Assembly (NCBI GenBank): GCA_028876495.1
Contig: JAGWRO010000072.1
Coordinates: 1-62,537 of the forward strand
Direction: 5' to 3'
Source of the DNA: Bacteroidota bacterium
GTDB taxonomy: Bacteria > Bacteroidota > Bacteroidia > Chitinophagales > Chitinophagaceae
DNA length: 62,537 bases
Below, in pieces: positions 54,304 to 62,410 of the stretch. Positions within the stretch are counted from its first letter, which is position 1, and the number at the start of each line of letters is the position of its first letter. The notes under the pieces were generated by a model. That model was not told the origin of the DNA, did no database searches, and saw only the letters and a list, made by a program, of their open reading frames with translations. The position numbers and the translations under genes were made by a program.

Positions 54304-55026
54304 TTATTCTAATTGATATTCCTTTTTTAGAGCTTTAACCAGTTTATCAGAAATTTCCAACTGCTTTTTATATTCCTGTAGTGAGCGGGTGCGAAAAGAT
54401 TTGATCATCACAACCAGGTTGATGTATTTATCGATAGCTGCTTTATCGTTTAGTTTTATGTACATTTCATGAGTGACAGGTTGATTAAATCGAAGGTCGG
54501 AGATTACCTCGCCATTCATGACATTGAAATTAAAATCAGCGAGCCTCCAAATTCCCTTGTCTTCCACATCCTCCCTGTATTTTGTATTCTTTAATTGCAC
54601 GTCATAGGCATTCATCAGGTTTACCAGGGATTGTGGAAAATAACGCAATGTGCCGGAAGTTTTCATTTGTGTATATGTTCCATCTGTGGGAGCAAAGGGA
54701 AATGACGAAAAAATAATTGCCATGTCTTTATAAAAAAGGGTATCATTCCATGCAGAGTGTGGCTTATGCATCATGGAAAGAATACCGTCAACAGCTTCCA
54801 GTTTTTTATTACTCCAATTGATGGCTTCGTGAAGAGATGCCGAATCTTTTTTGATATCATCAAACATGGATTTCGCAAGAATTTCTGCAGTCTTTTGTTC
54901 TGAAATATGCTCACGAATATTCTCTGCAAGAAACCCAAGCGTTACCGCAAGAAATATCATTAAGAACTCCAAAAAATATTCTTTGAATCCTTTCTTTTCT
55001 ACGTTTGGGTGATGATGTACTTCCAT
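54304..55026 (-). CDS. MEVHHHP-family membrane-anchored protein, copy 5
   Basis: 240 residues with the leader MEVHHHPNVEKKGFKEYF, DDIKKDSASL as its post-membrane box and QMKTSGTLRYF as its central box. The C-terminal helix ends KKEYQLE. A 58-base gap separates it from copy 4, long enough for a minor signal, though none is recognised. Confidence 0.8.
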   Translation of the reverse strand: MEVHHHPNVEKKGFKEYFLEFLMIFLAVTLGFLAENIREHISEQKTAEILAKSMFDDIKKDSASLHEAINWSNKKLEAVDGILSMMHKPHSAWNDTLFYKDMAIIFSSFPFAPTDGTYTQMKTSGTLRYFPQSLVNLMNAYDVQLKNTKYREDVEDKGIWRLADFNFNVMNGEVISDLRFNQPVTHEMYIKLNDKAAIDKYINLVVMIKSFRTRSLQEYKKQLEISDKLVKALKKEYQLE

Positions 55027-55033
55027 TTTTATT

Positions 55034-55801
55034 TTATTGAATTTTATATGCTTTTTGTATTGCCTGCAAAGTTTCTGTTATTTCTTTAATGAAAATTTCA
55101 TAATCATCAATAATTCCTGTGCGCAAATAAAAACTGTATTTATGCAACTTGTTGTCGTATAACATTATTGCATCTTTGTTTTGCCAGTTTACAACTGCTG
55201 TCGCTGGCACATCTGATAATTGTAGTTTCGTAAACAAAGGATCTTCGAAGGCTATTTTCCCCGCCTGGTAATCAGTGGCTCCATCAAGAAATGCATAAGA
55301 AGAGATGTCTATATCGTTTTGCATTGACTGCATTTCATCAATAACGGGTGAAAAAAGTTTATAGTTTCCTTCCAAATTGCTTATTGCATTTACCGCTTCT
55401 TTTTTGCGGATTAATGCAAAACCTCCACTGTGTAACTGAGATAAAGTTCGCTGATTGAAATGAAAATCATAAGTCCATGCTGTTCCGATTATCAGAGCCT
55501 GGTAAAGCATTCTGTCCTTTCCCAAATGTTCTGTTTCCTCTAATAAATTTCTTGTAGAATCCATCCATTTTAAATGGTAAGGAATTAATTGATGAATGCT
55601 TAATTGTAAAAAAGAAGTGTCACTCTTAAAGTCTTCAACCAGCGAAGCCATGTATTCATTTTCTTTTGAAAGATTGTTTAAATATTCCCTGTAGCTTTCT
55701 GCAAAAAATCCAAGTGTTACCGCAAGGAATATCATTACGAATTCTAAAAAATATTCTTTTAAATTTTTCTTTTCTACGTGTGGGTGATGATGTACTTCCA
55801 T
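55034..55801 (-). CDS. MEVHHHP-family membrane-anchored protein, copy 6
   Basis: 255 residues. Front is MEVHHHPHVEKKNLKEYF with EDFKSDTSFL after the helix. The middle reads QLHSGGFALI, an altered version of the SGxxxLI box. The tail ends QKAYKIQ. Only three bases separate it from copy 7 upstream and seven from copy 5 downstream. Confidence 0.8.
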   Translation of the reverse strand: MEVHHHPHVEKKNLKEYFLEFVMIFLAVTLGFFAESYREYLNNLSKENEYMASLVEDFKSDTSFLQLSIHQLIPYHLKWMDSTRNLLEETEHLGKDRMLYQALIIGTAWTYDFHFNQRTLSQLHSGGFALIRKKEAVNAISNLEGNYKLFSPVIDEMQSMQNDIDISSYAFLDGATDYQAGKIAFEDPLFTKLQLSDVPATAVVNWQNKDAIMLYDNKLHKYSFYLRTGIIDDYEIFIKEITETLQAIQKAYKIQ

Positions 55802-55804
55802 TGA

Positions 55805-56572
55805 TTATTTTTTTTCCAAATGATACTCATTCTGTAAATCTTCAATTATCTCCGTAGCACGCACCAGCAATGTGTCAGCATTACGGGCTTTTAAAGGAAT
55901 AAACCTTGAACGCACCATTTCCAGATATTGATTAAAAATGGTTTTGTCAGTGCTTAACAACGGTGGATTGCTGTTTATGAATGAATCAATTTTATTTCTG
56001 CCAGGCTTAAGCCGGTTCGATTGATAAACATCATTGGCCTGGTCATTAAATTGGACATAGAATAGTTGCGAACGCAATTTTCTTACTTCACTGAATATTC
56101 TTTGATCCTGGTCATCATAAACCCTCATCCTGCGGGTCAGTTGGTCATATTGAGAGATCTTTTGAGCCACGTTATTATTGAAATAGCTGAGCGCGCCGGC
56201 ACTCTTCATTTCCTGGAACGTAGCATCATCAGGTATAAAAACAATTGGAGCGCCGCCAAACAATCCATACCAGTAAAGTTTACCGGAAGGGATTTGAGCT
56301 GGCTCAGCTTTCGAAAGCAATTGAAATAGCGTGTCCACATTATTGGAAGCATAGTTCCAATAATTTATATAATATTTCAAGGAACTTGTATCCGTTCTCA
56401 AATCATTGACCATGGTACCTGCATATATTTTTGCCCTTTTATGCTCGGTGATTTTTTCTCTTATATTCTCAGCAAAAAAGCCAAGCGTTACTGCCATAAA
56501 TATCATGAGGAACTCAAGGAAATATTCTTTGAATCCTTTCTTTTCTACGTGCGGGTGATGATGTACTTCCAT
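55805..56572 (-). CDS. MEVHHHP-family membrane-anchored protein, copy 7
   Basis: About 255 residues from the MEVHHHP start at 56572 (a 14-residue upstream extension to 56614 is not conserved in other copies). Post-membrane box NDLRTDTSSL, central box EMKSAGALSYF. The PPLLSTDKTIFNQYL stretch shares the P-x-L-x-S-x-D motif. Ends NEYHLEKK. Confidence 0.8.
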   Translation of the reverse strand: MEVHHHPHVEKKGFKEYFLEFLMIFMAVTLGFFAENIREKITEHKRAKIYAGTMVNDLRTDTSSLKYYINYWNYASNNVDTLFQLLSKAEPAQIPSGKLYWYGLFGGAPIVFIPDDATFQEMKSAGALSYFNNNVAQKISQYDQLTRRMRVYDDQDQRIFSEVRKLRSQLFYVQFNDQANDVYQSNRLKPGRNKIDSFINSNPPLLSTDKTIFNQYLEMVRSRFIPLKARNADTLLVRATEIIEDLQNEYHLEKK

Positions 56573-56656
56573 ATTAGTTGATGGTTCATTGATTATAGTT
56601 AATGGTTGTTTCAAGCTTCCTGTCTTGCTGACTTTGTTCTATTTTTTCTTCTCAAC

Positions 56657-56755
56657 TCATTTACCTTTCACCTGGTGCCAGAAATAAGCAGCTGCAAAAC
56701 CAACAATAATATAAATGAGAATTTTTATCAGCCTTTCTTTTGTATTGCTATTCAT
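56657..56755 (-). CDS. 32-residue single-helix membrane microprotein
   Basis: Starts with ATG at 56755 inside the end of copy 8 (8-base overlap) and stops at 56657. The peptide has a polar start (MNSNTKERLIK), one hydrophobic helix (ILIYIIVGFAAAYFW) and a basic end (HQVKGK). The overlap and full-length helix argue for a real coupled gene, too short for usual gene callers. It is unrelated in sequence to the MEVHHHP helix. It could be a partner or regulator of the array proteins; that is inferred from position. Confidence 0.5.
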   Translation of the reverse strand: MNSNTKERLIKILIYIIVGFAAAYFWHQVKGK

Positions 56756-57092
56756 CTTTTAAATGATATTCTTTATTGATTAATTGAATGAGTGCTGCGG
56801 CATATTGTTTTTGAACTGTAAGCAAACGTATCTCACCTACAAAACTTGATTTTCGTTCGTGAAGGTAAAATATCAATTGATTGATATCATCTTCATTATG
56901 CTTTCGCAGTTGCGAATAAATTTCTTTGTATAAGTTTTTCGCTAATTCCTTTGCCTGTGAATTTTCAGAAATTTTTTCACGAAGTGTTTCTGCAAAAAAG
57001 CCAAGCGTTACCGCCAGGAATATCATTAAGAATTCCAAGAAATATTCCTTGAAACCTTTTTTTTCTATGTGTGGATGATGATGTACTTCCAT
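56748..57092 (-). CDS. MEVHHHP-family protein, copy 8, internally deleted
   Basis: Only 114 residues. It has the intact leader and helix (MEVHHHPHIEKKGFKEYF, then FLMIFLAVTLGFFAE) and then goes straight to a C-terminal stretch QLRKHNEDDINQLIFYLHER and KEYHLKDE. The DLxxDT and SGxxxLI boxes are missing. Its C-terminus is most like copy 2, so it is a deletion derivative of a copy-2-like gene that kept its reading frame. It may be a functional short form. Confidence 0.75.
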   Translation of the reverse strand: MEVHHHPHIEKKGFKEYFLEFLMIFLAVTLGFFAETLREKISENSQAKELAKNLYKEIYSQLRKHNEDDINQLIFYLHERKSSFVGEIRLLTVQKQYAAALIQLINKEYHLKDE

Positions 57093-57103
57093 GTCTTTAC
57101 TGT

Positions 57104-57865
57104 TTATTGTAAATGATACTCTTTATTCAATAGTCTAATCAATTTTCTAGCATTGTCAAATTGTGAGGTTTCGAGACTTAAGTGGCTATCCAGCATCATC
57201 ATAAGTGACCTTACTTTATTCATGTATTCTTTTAAAACAATACTATCCGAACTGATTAATTTCAGTGGCAGTGAATCATTCAAAAAAATATCAGCACCTC
57301 CTCTAAAACCGAATCTTTTGATCAGCGAATAATCAAATATTGTTTGAGACATCTTATTGAGGTCGAGCATCCAGTTCTCAACGTCAACAGCCTCGTGTTG
57401 AATATGAAAGTCATAAAAATTGTAATAAAAAGTAATGCTGTCTTTACATTCTTTATTTTCAATCAGGTTAAAGGCTCCGGTGCTTTTTATTTGTGATATA
57501 GTTCTTTCATTTTGATCAAAAAGAATCAAACCGAAACTGTACCTGAAATTGAGATAGTAAAGCCGGTGTATATCGTAGGTATTTTTATTGGCTGCAAGGT
57601 TCAATAAAATACAAAGGCTGTCAAGTTTGTCAAGCTGTAATTGTGCCTTGGGAATTAAGTGGCTTAAAGATGAAGTATCTGTTAACAGGTCTTCTTTTAC
57701 AGAAATGATATATTCCGTTTCTTTCTTGACGTTTACTAAATGCTCACGAAGGCTCTCTGCAAAAAAGCCAAGTGTTACTGCAAGAAAAATCATTAAGAAC
57801 TCTAAAAAATATTCTTTGAAATTTTTCTTTTTGTGATGAAGATCCGGATGATGATGTACTTCCAT
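57104..57865 (-). CDS. MEVHHHP-family membrane-anchored protein, copy 9
   Basis: 253 residues. The front is variant (MEVHHHPDLHHKKKNFKEYF), with an added histidine pair, so five His in the first ~11 residues. Box EDLLTDTSSL after the helix, QIKSTGAFNLI in the middle, and LKLISSDSIVLKEY near the end. Ends NKEYHLQ. The extra histidines suggest that the His cluster is functional, for example in metal binding (inference). Confidence 0.8.
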   Translation of the reverse strand: MEVHHHPDLHHKKKNFKEYFLEFLMIFLAVTLGFFAESLREHLVNVKKETEYIISVKEDLLTDTSSLSHLIPKAQLQLDKLDSLCILLNLAANKNTYDIHRLYYLNFRYSFGLILFDQNERTISQIKSTGAFNLIENKECKDSITFYYNFYDFHIQHEAVDVENWMLDLNKMSQTIFDYSLIKRFGFRGGADIFLNDSLPLKLISSDSIVLKEYMNKVRSLMMMLDSHLSLETSQFDNARKLIRLLNKEYHLQ

Positions 57866-57926
57866 ATTTTCAGTTTCTTGATTTGGTTATTTGTTAGTCT
57901 GTTTATAATTACCTCTTCTTTCTTTT

Positions 57927-58682
57927 TTATTCCAGTCGATATTCGTCCTTCATTTCCTTTATTATCTCTGTAGATGAGCGTTTAAGAATGTTCAACATTA
58001 TTAGTGAGTACAATGATCTGCGTCGTGCATCGGCAAACTTGGTATATAACAGTTTCATACATTGTTCGTCGGTTGTTATAGGTTTCAATTTATTTGTAGG
58101 CCGTAACTCAAGATTGTAAAAATTCGAAGCAGCATCATTGGTAAGGCCTGATAAATCTTCTGGATCAAATATTTTAGATTCCATTTCAGAAGATAAACCA
58201 TTACCTCCATTACTGAAGCTGCCATCTACTTGCTGATACCGGGAATAAAGATTAAAATAATTGGCAATCTTTTTATACAAGGCAATACTTTTGAAATACC
58301 GGAAGTTGCCTGAACCCCGCAATTGCTGATAGGTAACATCCTGCGAAGTAAACACATCGTTATCCGCTAAATACCTTTCTATATAATAAATAAATTCATT
58401 GTTTTCAGTTACTTTATTAAAAGCAATTATGTTTTTAGCACTGTCGTATTTTGACATTATCCATTTTTTTTCATCTATGGTTCGTTGAATGGAAGCTGTA
58501 TCTATTTTAAAGTCATCGTAAAGCGATTGTGCATATTCTTTAGCTTTAGATGTGTCTGAAAAATGTTCTCTGATATTTTCTGCAATAAAACCCATTGTTA
58601 CGGCAAGAAAAATCATTACAAACTCCAAAAAATACTCTTTGAAATTTTTCTTTTCTACCTGCGGATGATGATGTACTTCCAT
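57927..58682 (-). CDS. MEVHHHP-family membrane-anchored protein, copy 10
   Basis: About 251 residues from the MEVHHHPQVEKK start at 58682; the frame extends 29 residues further upstream to 58769, but that part overlaps copy 11 and is not conserved. Box DDFKIDTASI, central box QLRGSGNFRYF. Ends KDEYRLE. Preceded by a 52-base spacer. Confidence 0.8.
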   Translation of the reverse strand: MEVHHHPQVEKKNFKEYFLEFVMIFLAVTMGFIAENIREHFSDTSKAKEYAQSLYDDFKIDTASIQRTIDEKKWIMSKYDSAKNIIAFNKVTENNEFIYYIERYLADNDVFTSQDVTYQQLRGSGNFRYFKSIALYKKIANYFNLYSRYQQVDGSFSNGGNGLSSEMESKIFDPEDLSGLTNDAASNFYNLELRPTNKLKPITTDEQCMKLLYTKFADARRRSLYSLIMLNILKRSSTEIIKEMKDEYRLE

Positions 58683-58734
58683 AATATTTTTTTTATAAAC
58701 GATAGATAGCAGCTTTGGCAGGTTGCGAATATTT

Positions 58735-59475
58735 TCATTTCGATGGGTATTCTTTGGGTATTTGTTCAATCAACCAGGTGCCGAGCGCTAACTGCTTTTC
58801 CAAAGACGGCTCATACTGATAAACTGCCTCATTAAATAAGTTGCCACTTGCATTCATGAATTCATCCATGTTACCGGGATTGATGATCGCCTTGAAGGTC
58901 ATTGTTTTAATGACTGAACTGTCTGCACCCATGAGTCGGGGACTGAAAAAGGCCCGGTACCAGCTAAATGTTTTGAACCCAATGTCATGTTGCTTTTCCC
59001 TGAAGTTTTCAAATTTGTCATGTGCCTGCATGATTTCAATTTCATTGTTCCAGTATTGCGACAGCGAATCCGAAATATTTCTATGCCTGATAAGGCGAAT
59101 AGAACCTGAGCTCTTTAACTGCGAAGATGTCCGGTCATTGAAGATAATATCAACGCTGTGCCCAATAGTCAAATTAAGAATTCTACGATAATTTTGGGAA
59201 GAAAGCTCATTCTTTGCAAATAATACCATCAGTTTATGCCCATTATCAATGTCGTGTTGCAGGCGCCAGATACTGTAATGAAGCGTCGCTGTGTCTTCTT
59301 TGAGGTCTTCAACAAGGGAGTGCATATATTCGGTTTCTTTTTGCCGGTCACCAAAGTATTCTCTCAAACTTTCTGCAAAAAATCCCATGGTTACTGCAAG
59401 AAATATCATTACAAATTCCAAAAAATATTCTTTAAAATTTTTCTTTTCTACCTTGGGATGGTGATGTACTTCCAT
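58735..59475 (-). CDS. MEVHHHP-family membrane-anchored protein, copy 11
   Basis: 246 residues: leader MEVHHHPKVEKKNFKEYF, box EDLKEDTATL, central box QLKSSGSIRLI. The C-terminus (LIEQIPKEYPSK) departs from the KEYxL ending. A 40-base gap separates it from copy 12 upstream. Confidence 0.8.
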   Translation of the reverse strand: MEVHHHPKVEKKNFKEYFLEFVMIFLAVTMGFFAESLREYFGDRQKETEYMHSLVEDLKEDTATLHYSIWRLQHDIDNGHKLMVLFAKNELSSQNYRRILNLTIGHSVDIIFNDRTSSQLKSSGSIRLIRHRNISDSLSQYWNNEIEIMQAHDKFENFREKQHDIGFKTFSWYRAFFSPRLMGADSSVIKTMTFKAIINPGNMDEFMNASGNLFNEAVYQYEPSLEKQLALGTWLIEQIPKEYPSK

Positions 59476-59515
59476 TTTCTCAGTTTATAGTTTGTAGTTT
59501 CCTGTTTGCGGCTGT

Positions 59516-60277
59516 TCAATCATTTCGTAAGTGATATTCTTTTTTAATTAAAGTAATAAGCCGTAATGCAAGTGCTTTTTGTCGTTCTGCTAAAACGCAA
59601 TCAAATCTTTCGCTGGCAGCGAGATAATAATAATTCAATGCTACTCTGTTTACATTTTTATAGTCAGTTGAAAGCAAGGCAGGATGACCTGAAGGCTTTT
59701 CTATTGTTGTGTAAGATTTATTAATGTTTTCAAACCGAACTTTCATTTGAGAAAAAATATTATTGTCAAACAAGAGATAATTGTCTTTGTGAACATCGTC
59801 GAGCTTAAGCTTAACGAGATTATCCTGCGCAGATAAAAACTGGAAGGTTACATAATATAAGCTCAAACTGTCAAGCAAATCTCTGGGATGTATAAGCTTA
59901 AGGATTCCTGAAGCTTTCATTTCGTCAAAGGTTTTTGAATTGGCATAGTAATTACCAACATTCGCTGTAACAGCTCTTGCGAGTAAATAAATCTGTGGCG
60001 TATTAGAGATATTATTATCAAGCAAACGCAGCAGAGAATCTGCTGAAGTATAACTATACTCATTAGTATTTAGAATGGCATTAAAATGCCCAACATCGGA
60101 ATTAAGGTCTGATAAAACAGATTTAATGTCTTGAGTAATTTCATTATTGTCTTTAATATGCTCTCTTAAATTCTCTGCAAAAAATCCCAACGTTACCGCA
60201 AGAAATATCATAATGAACTCAAGAAAATATTCTTTGAATCCTTTTTTTTCTACGTGTGGGTGGTGGTGTACCTCCAT
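59516..60277 (-). CDS. MEVHHHP-family membrane-anchored protein, copy 12 (operon-first)
   Basis: 253 residues, first gene of the array. Leader MEVHHHPHVEKKGFKEYF and box SDLNSDVGHF, then EMKASGILKLI and HPALLSTDYKNVNRV near the end. Ends KKEYHLRND. The 250-base region upstream (60278-60528) must hold the operon promoter unless transcription enters from the esterase gene; I could not identify a good TAnnTTTG element. A 7-base inverted repeat GTTGGTG / CACCAAC lies at 60389-60429. Confidence 0.8.
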   Translation of the reverse strand: MEVHHHPHVEKKGFKEYFLEFIMIFLAVTLGFFAENLREHIKDNNEITQDIKSVLSDLNSDVGHFNAILNTNEYSYTSADSLLRLLDNNISNTPQIYLLARAVTANVGNYYANSKTFDEMKASGILKLIHPRDLLDSLSLYYVTFQFLSAQDNLVKLKLDDVHKDNYLLFDNNIFSQMKVRFENINKSYTTIEKPSGHPALLSTDYKNVNRVALNYYYLAASERFDCVLAERQKALALRLITLIKKEYHLRND

Positions 60278-60388
60278 GTATTTATTTCGTTTTGCATTGT
60301 TGTTTAAAATTGTATACTTCCCTGGTTTGCATCATTACTTCCTAATTTTTCCCCATTGTTGGTGTTCCCGGTTCGTCGGCTCACCACA

Positions 60389-60429
60389 GTTGGTGTTGAG
60401 CGCGGGCCTATGGCAAATGCTTCACCAAC
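60389..60429. promoter_or_regulatory. Inverted repeat upstream of the MEVHHHP operon
   Basis: GTTGGTG (60389-60395) and CACCAAC (60423-60429) with a 27-base loop. It could be a terminator for the esterase gene or an intergenic palindrome. Confidence 0.3.
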
Positions 60430-60528
60430 GGATAAAAAAGTCCATCATTGTGCTCTTGCTTACATCAATAAACAAAATCATTATTTATTGTTGCTTTACT
60501 GTCTTCACTGCTTTTTATTGATCGATAC

Positions 60529-62253
60529 TCAATATTTCCAGGCCTTTGTATCAGCCCCCTTCGGCGCATGTTCGGTAATATGCTTCGCCATCATTTCCAA
60601 CATTTTGCTGATGGGCATTGGTTGCCAGCCGTGGCCTTTCATGGGGCGGCCATATTCAAACGTGCCTTCGTAATGCGGTTTTTCGGTATACTTCAAAAAA
60701 TCCTGGAACTGGTACACTGCAAGGTTCAGGTAAAAGTTGTCGGCATCGCCTACGTACACATGCAGTTTGTCTTTAAGCTTTGGTCCAAGCGTGGCCCAGT
60801 TTTTAGCGAGGTAATAGCGCAGGTCGAAGCCATGTTCGCGGGCATAGTTTACCGCGTTACTGTCTATTTTGCCGGTTAGGTTATCCCACAAAGGAACAGG
60901 ATAACCATCATCGCCAACGGGGCCAAATACGGCATCAAAAATATCCATTTGTTCGCCCGAGCGGCCGTGCGTGCCCAGCACCGCTTCGAGCCAGCTTGCC
61001 TCTTTGGTAGTTCTTATGGGCTGGCCTTCATTGTCGCGCATCATGTAGCGCGGCGATTGCTGCCACGTGCTGTTGGCATTAAAAGGCATGGTAAAAGTAT
61101 TGGCGCAAAAGGCATTGGTATCTTTGGTAAGATCCATGAGTTGGAAGTGCCTGAAGTCGAGCGGATCGGGATAGAGCGTCCAGGTGCCGCCGAAAAAGTC
61201 CGGGTGATAAAGTTGTAATGCCATTGATTCCCATCCGCCGGTAGAACCTCCCGTGAGCACCCGCGCATACGGTTGCTGAATAATGCGGTAATGATTTTCA
61301 ATATAAGGGATTAGTTCCTTCATAATAGCATCTCCGTAAGGCCCGTTGTTGGCTGAGTTTACCGCGTAGGAATCATCATAATAAGGCGTAGGATGCTGGA
61401 AGGTAACGATAACCATCCTCGGAAAATGAGCTGAATTGTATTGTTGTTGAAAGGTGTAGCCATCTTCTAAATTATAATCGTCAAAGAGTTTTTTACGGGC
61501 AGCCGATACAGGCCCTTTCTGTGTGGTAAAACCGTACGGGGCGCCAAGGCCAAAATGGCTTTGCTCATATACTACGGGATAGTGAACATTAGGATGCCCG
61601 TCAAAACCTTTCGGCAATAAAATAGTAGCGCCCAGGTACATATCATGTCCCCAGAAGTCTGAAAGGATTTTACTTTTGATCTTGATATGTTTTACCTGTT
61701 TGGTATCCGGCGGAAGATGGCGCGCAGGCAGCACACTATCCAGTTGGATGGAAAAAGACTGGCTCTGCGATGGATCATAATGTATCTTATGCACGCCGCT
61801 GATAAAATTGCCGGGCGACGTATTAAAATGCTGTCCTTCCCAGTGATCCTGGTGCGCCCAAATGGTGTGGCCATCGGCTCGGTGATATTGCGTGTACACA
61901 TTCATGATAGCCTGGATATAGTAATCACCCGCAGGAAGGTCACGCAAGTTGGTTATCGGGTAGCCAAGGTAGTTAGTATCGATAACCACTTCTTTTCCGG
62001 GTTGCAAATGGTCAACATCTTTGCCCCAAAAAGGTATGCTTTTAAAATAAGAACCTGCTTCGTATCGCGGCTCCGGCTGGGCGTTCCTGCTGATAGCAAG
62101 AAACACACGCCCGGTAATGGGGGTGTCGCTCACATTTTTAACGAAGGAGATTGAAAAAGTATGGTTTACGTTTTGTGCGATTGCCGGAAACGAGAATACT
62201 GTCAATAAAAAGAAAGCAGCGGAGGCGAAAATGGAACGCAGCAGTTGTATCAT
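60529..62253 (-). CDS. Secreted alpha/beta-hydrolase (putative esterase)
   Basis: 574 residues from the ATG at 62253; 29 extra upstream residues in frame precede a good signal peptide (MIQLLRSIFASAAFFLLTVF, cleavage after IAQ) and are dropped. The N-terminal part is a beta domain (~1-190). The esterase domain has the nucleophile elbow GGSTGGWESM and the motif YPVVYEQSHFGLGAP. Distantly like esterase D / Fes-type enzymes. The substrate is unknown. It is transcribed toward the MEVHHHP array. Confidence 0.82.
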   Translation of the reverse strand: MIQLLRSIFASAAFFLLTVFSFPAIAQNVNHTFSISFVKNVSDTPITGRVFLAISRNAQPEPRYEAGSYFKSIPFWGKDVDHLQPGKEVVIDTNYLGYPITNLRDLPAGDYYIQAIMNVYTQYHRADGHTIWAHQDHWEGQHFNTSPGNFISGVHKIHYDPSQSQSFSIQLDSVLPARHLPPDTKQVKHIKIKSKILSDFWGHDMYLGATILLPKGFDGHPNVHYPVVYEQSHFGLGAPYGFTTQKGPVSAARKKLFDDYNLEDGYTFQQQYNSAHFPRMVIVTFQHPTPYYDDSYAVNSANNGPYGDAIMKELIPYIENHYRIIQQPYARVLTGGSTGGWESMALQLYHPDFFGGTWTLYPDPLDFRHFQLMDLTKDTNAFCANTFTMPFNANSTWQQSPRYMMRDNEGQPIRTTKEASWLEAVLGTHGRSGEQMDIFDAVFGPVGDDGYPVPLWDNLTGKIDSNAVNYAREHGFDLRYYLAKNWATLGPKLKDKLHVYVGDADNFYLNLAVYQFQDFLKYTEKPHYEGTFEYGRPMKGHGWQPMPISKMLEMMAKHITEHAPKGADTKAWKY

Positions 62254-62373
62254 ATTGCCCTGGTTTTTAAATAATAATAGTTTAACAAATGTAATAAATA
62301 GATTAAGGATTAAATAACAAAATGTTGGCGGGGATAGCAACCATTAGCAGGGTTGGCAAAACAAGAATGGTGG

Positions 62374-62391
62374 TTTTTTGTTGGTCTGCTG
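62374..62391 (+). repeat. Dispersed TTTTTGTTGGTTTACTA motif (one of several)
   Basis: Related copies: 9497-9512 and 21799-21812 (inverted), 24711-24728, 32887-32905, 51949-51965. Mostly intergenic. Confidence 0.45.
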
Positions 62392-62410
62392 TAGATAATC
62401 TTTAATAATC

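Larger units (their letters stand above)
51800..60277 (-). repeat. Twelve near-identical ~120-base gene-front repeats
   Basis: Every paralogue in this array begins with the same block encoding MEVHHHPxVEKKxFKEYF and the membrane helix, with only scattered (largely synonymous) differences. The repeats occur every ~700-850 bases (one interval ~350 and one ~520 bases around the deleted copy). The downstream parts of the genes are strongly diverged. This makes the region a substrate for homologous recombination. Confidence 0.9.

Noticed and set aside
51800-60277. Periodic near-identical blocks considered as a CRISPR array or mobile element ends
   Set aside because: Each block is the in-frame start of a gene at 0.35-0.85 kb spacing; the spacers are coding, and no cas gene or transposase exists.
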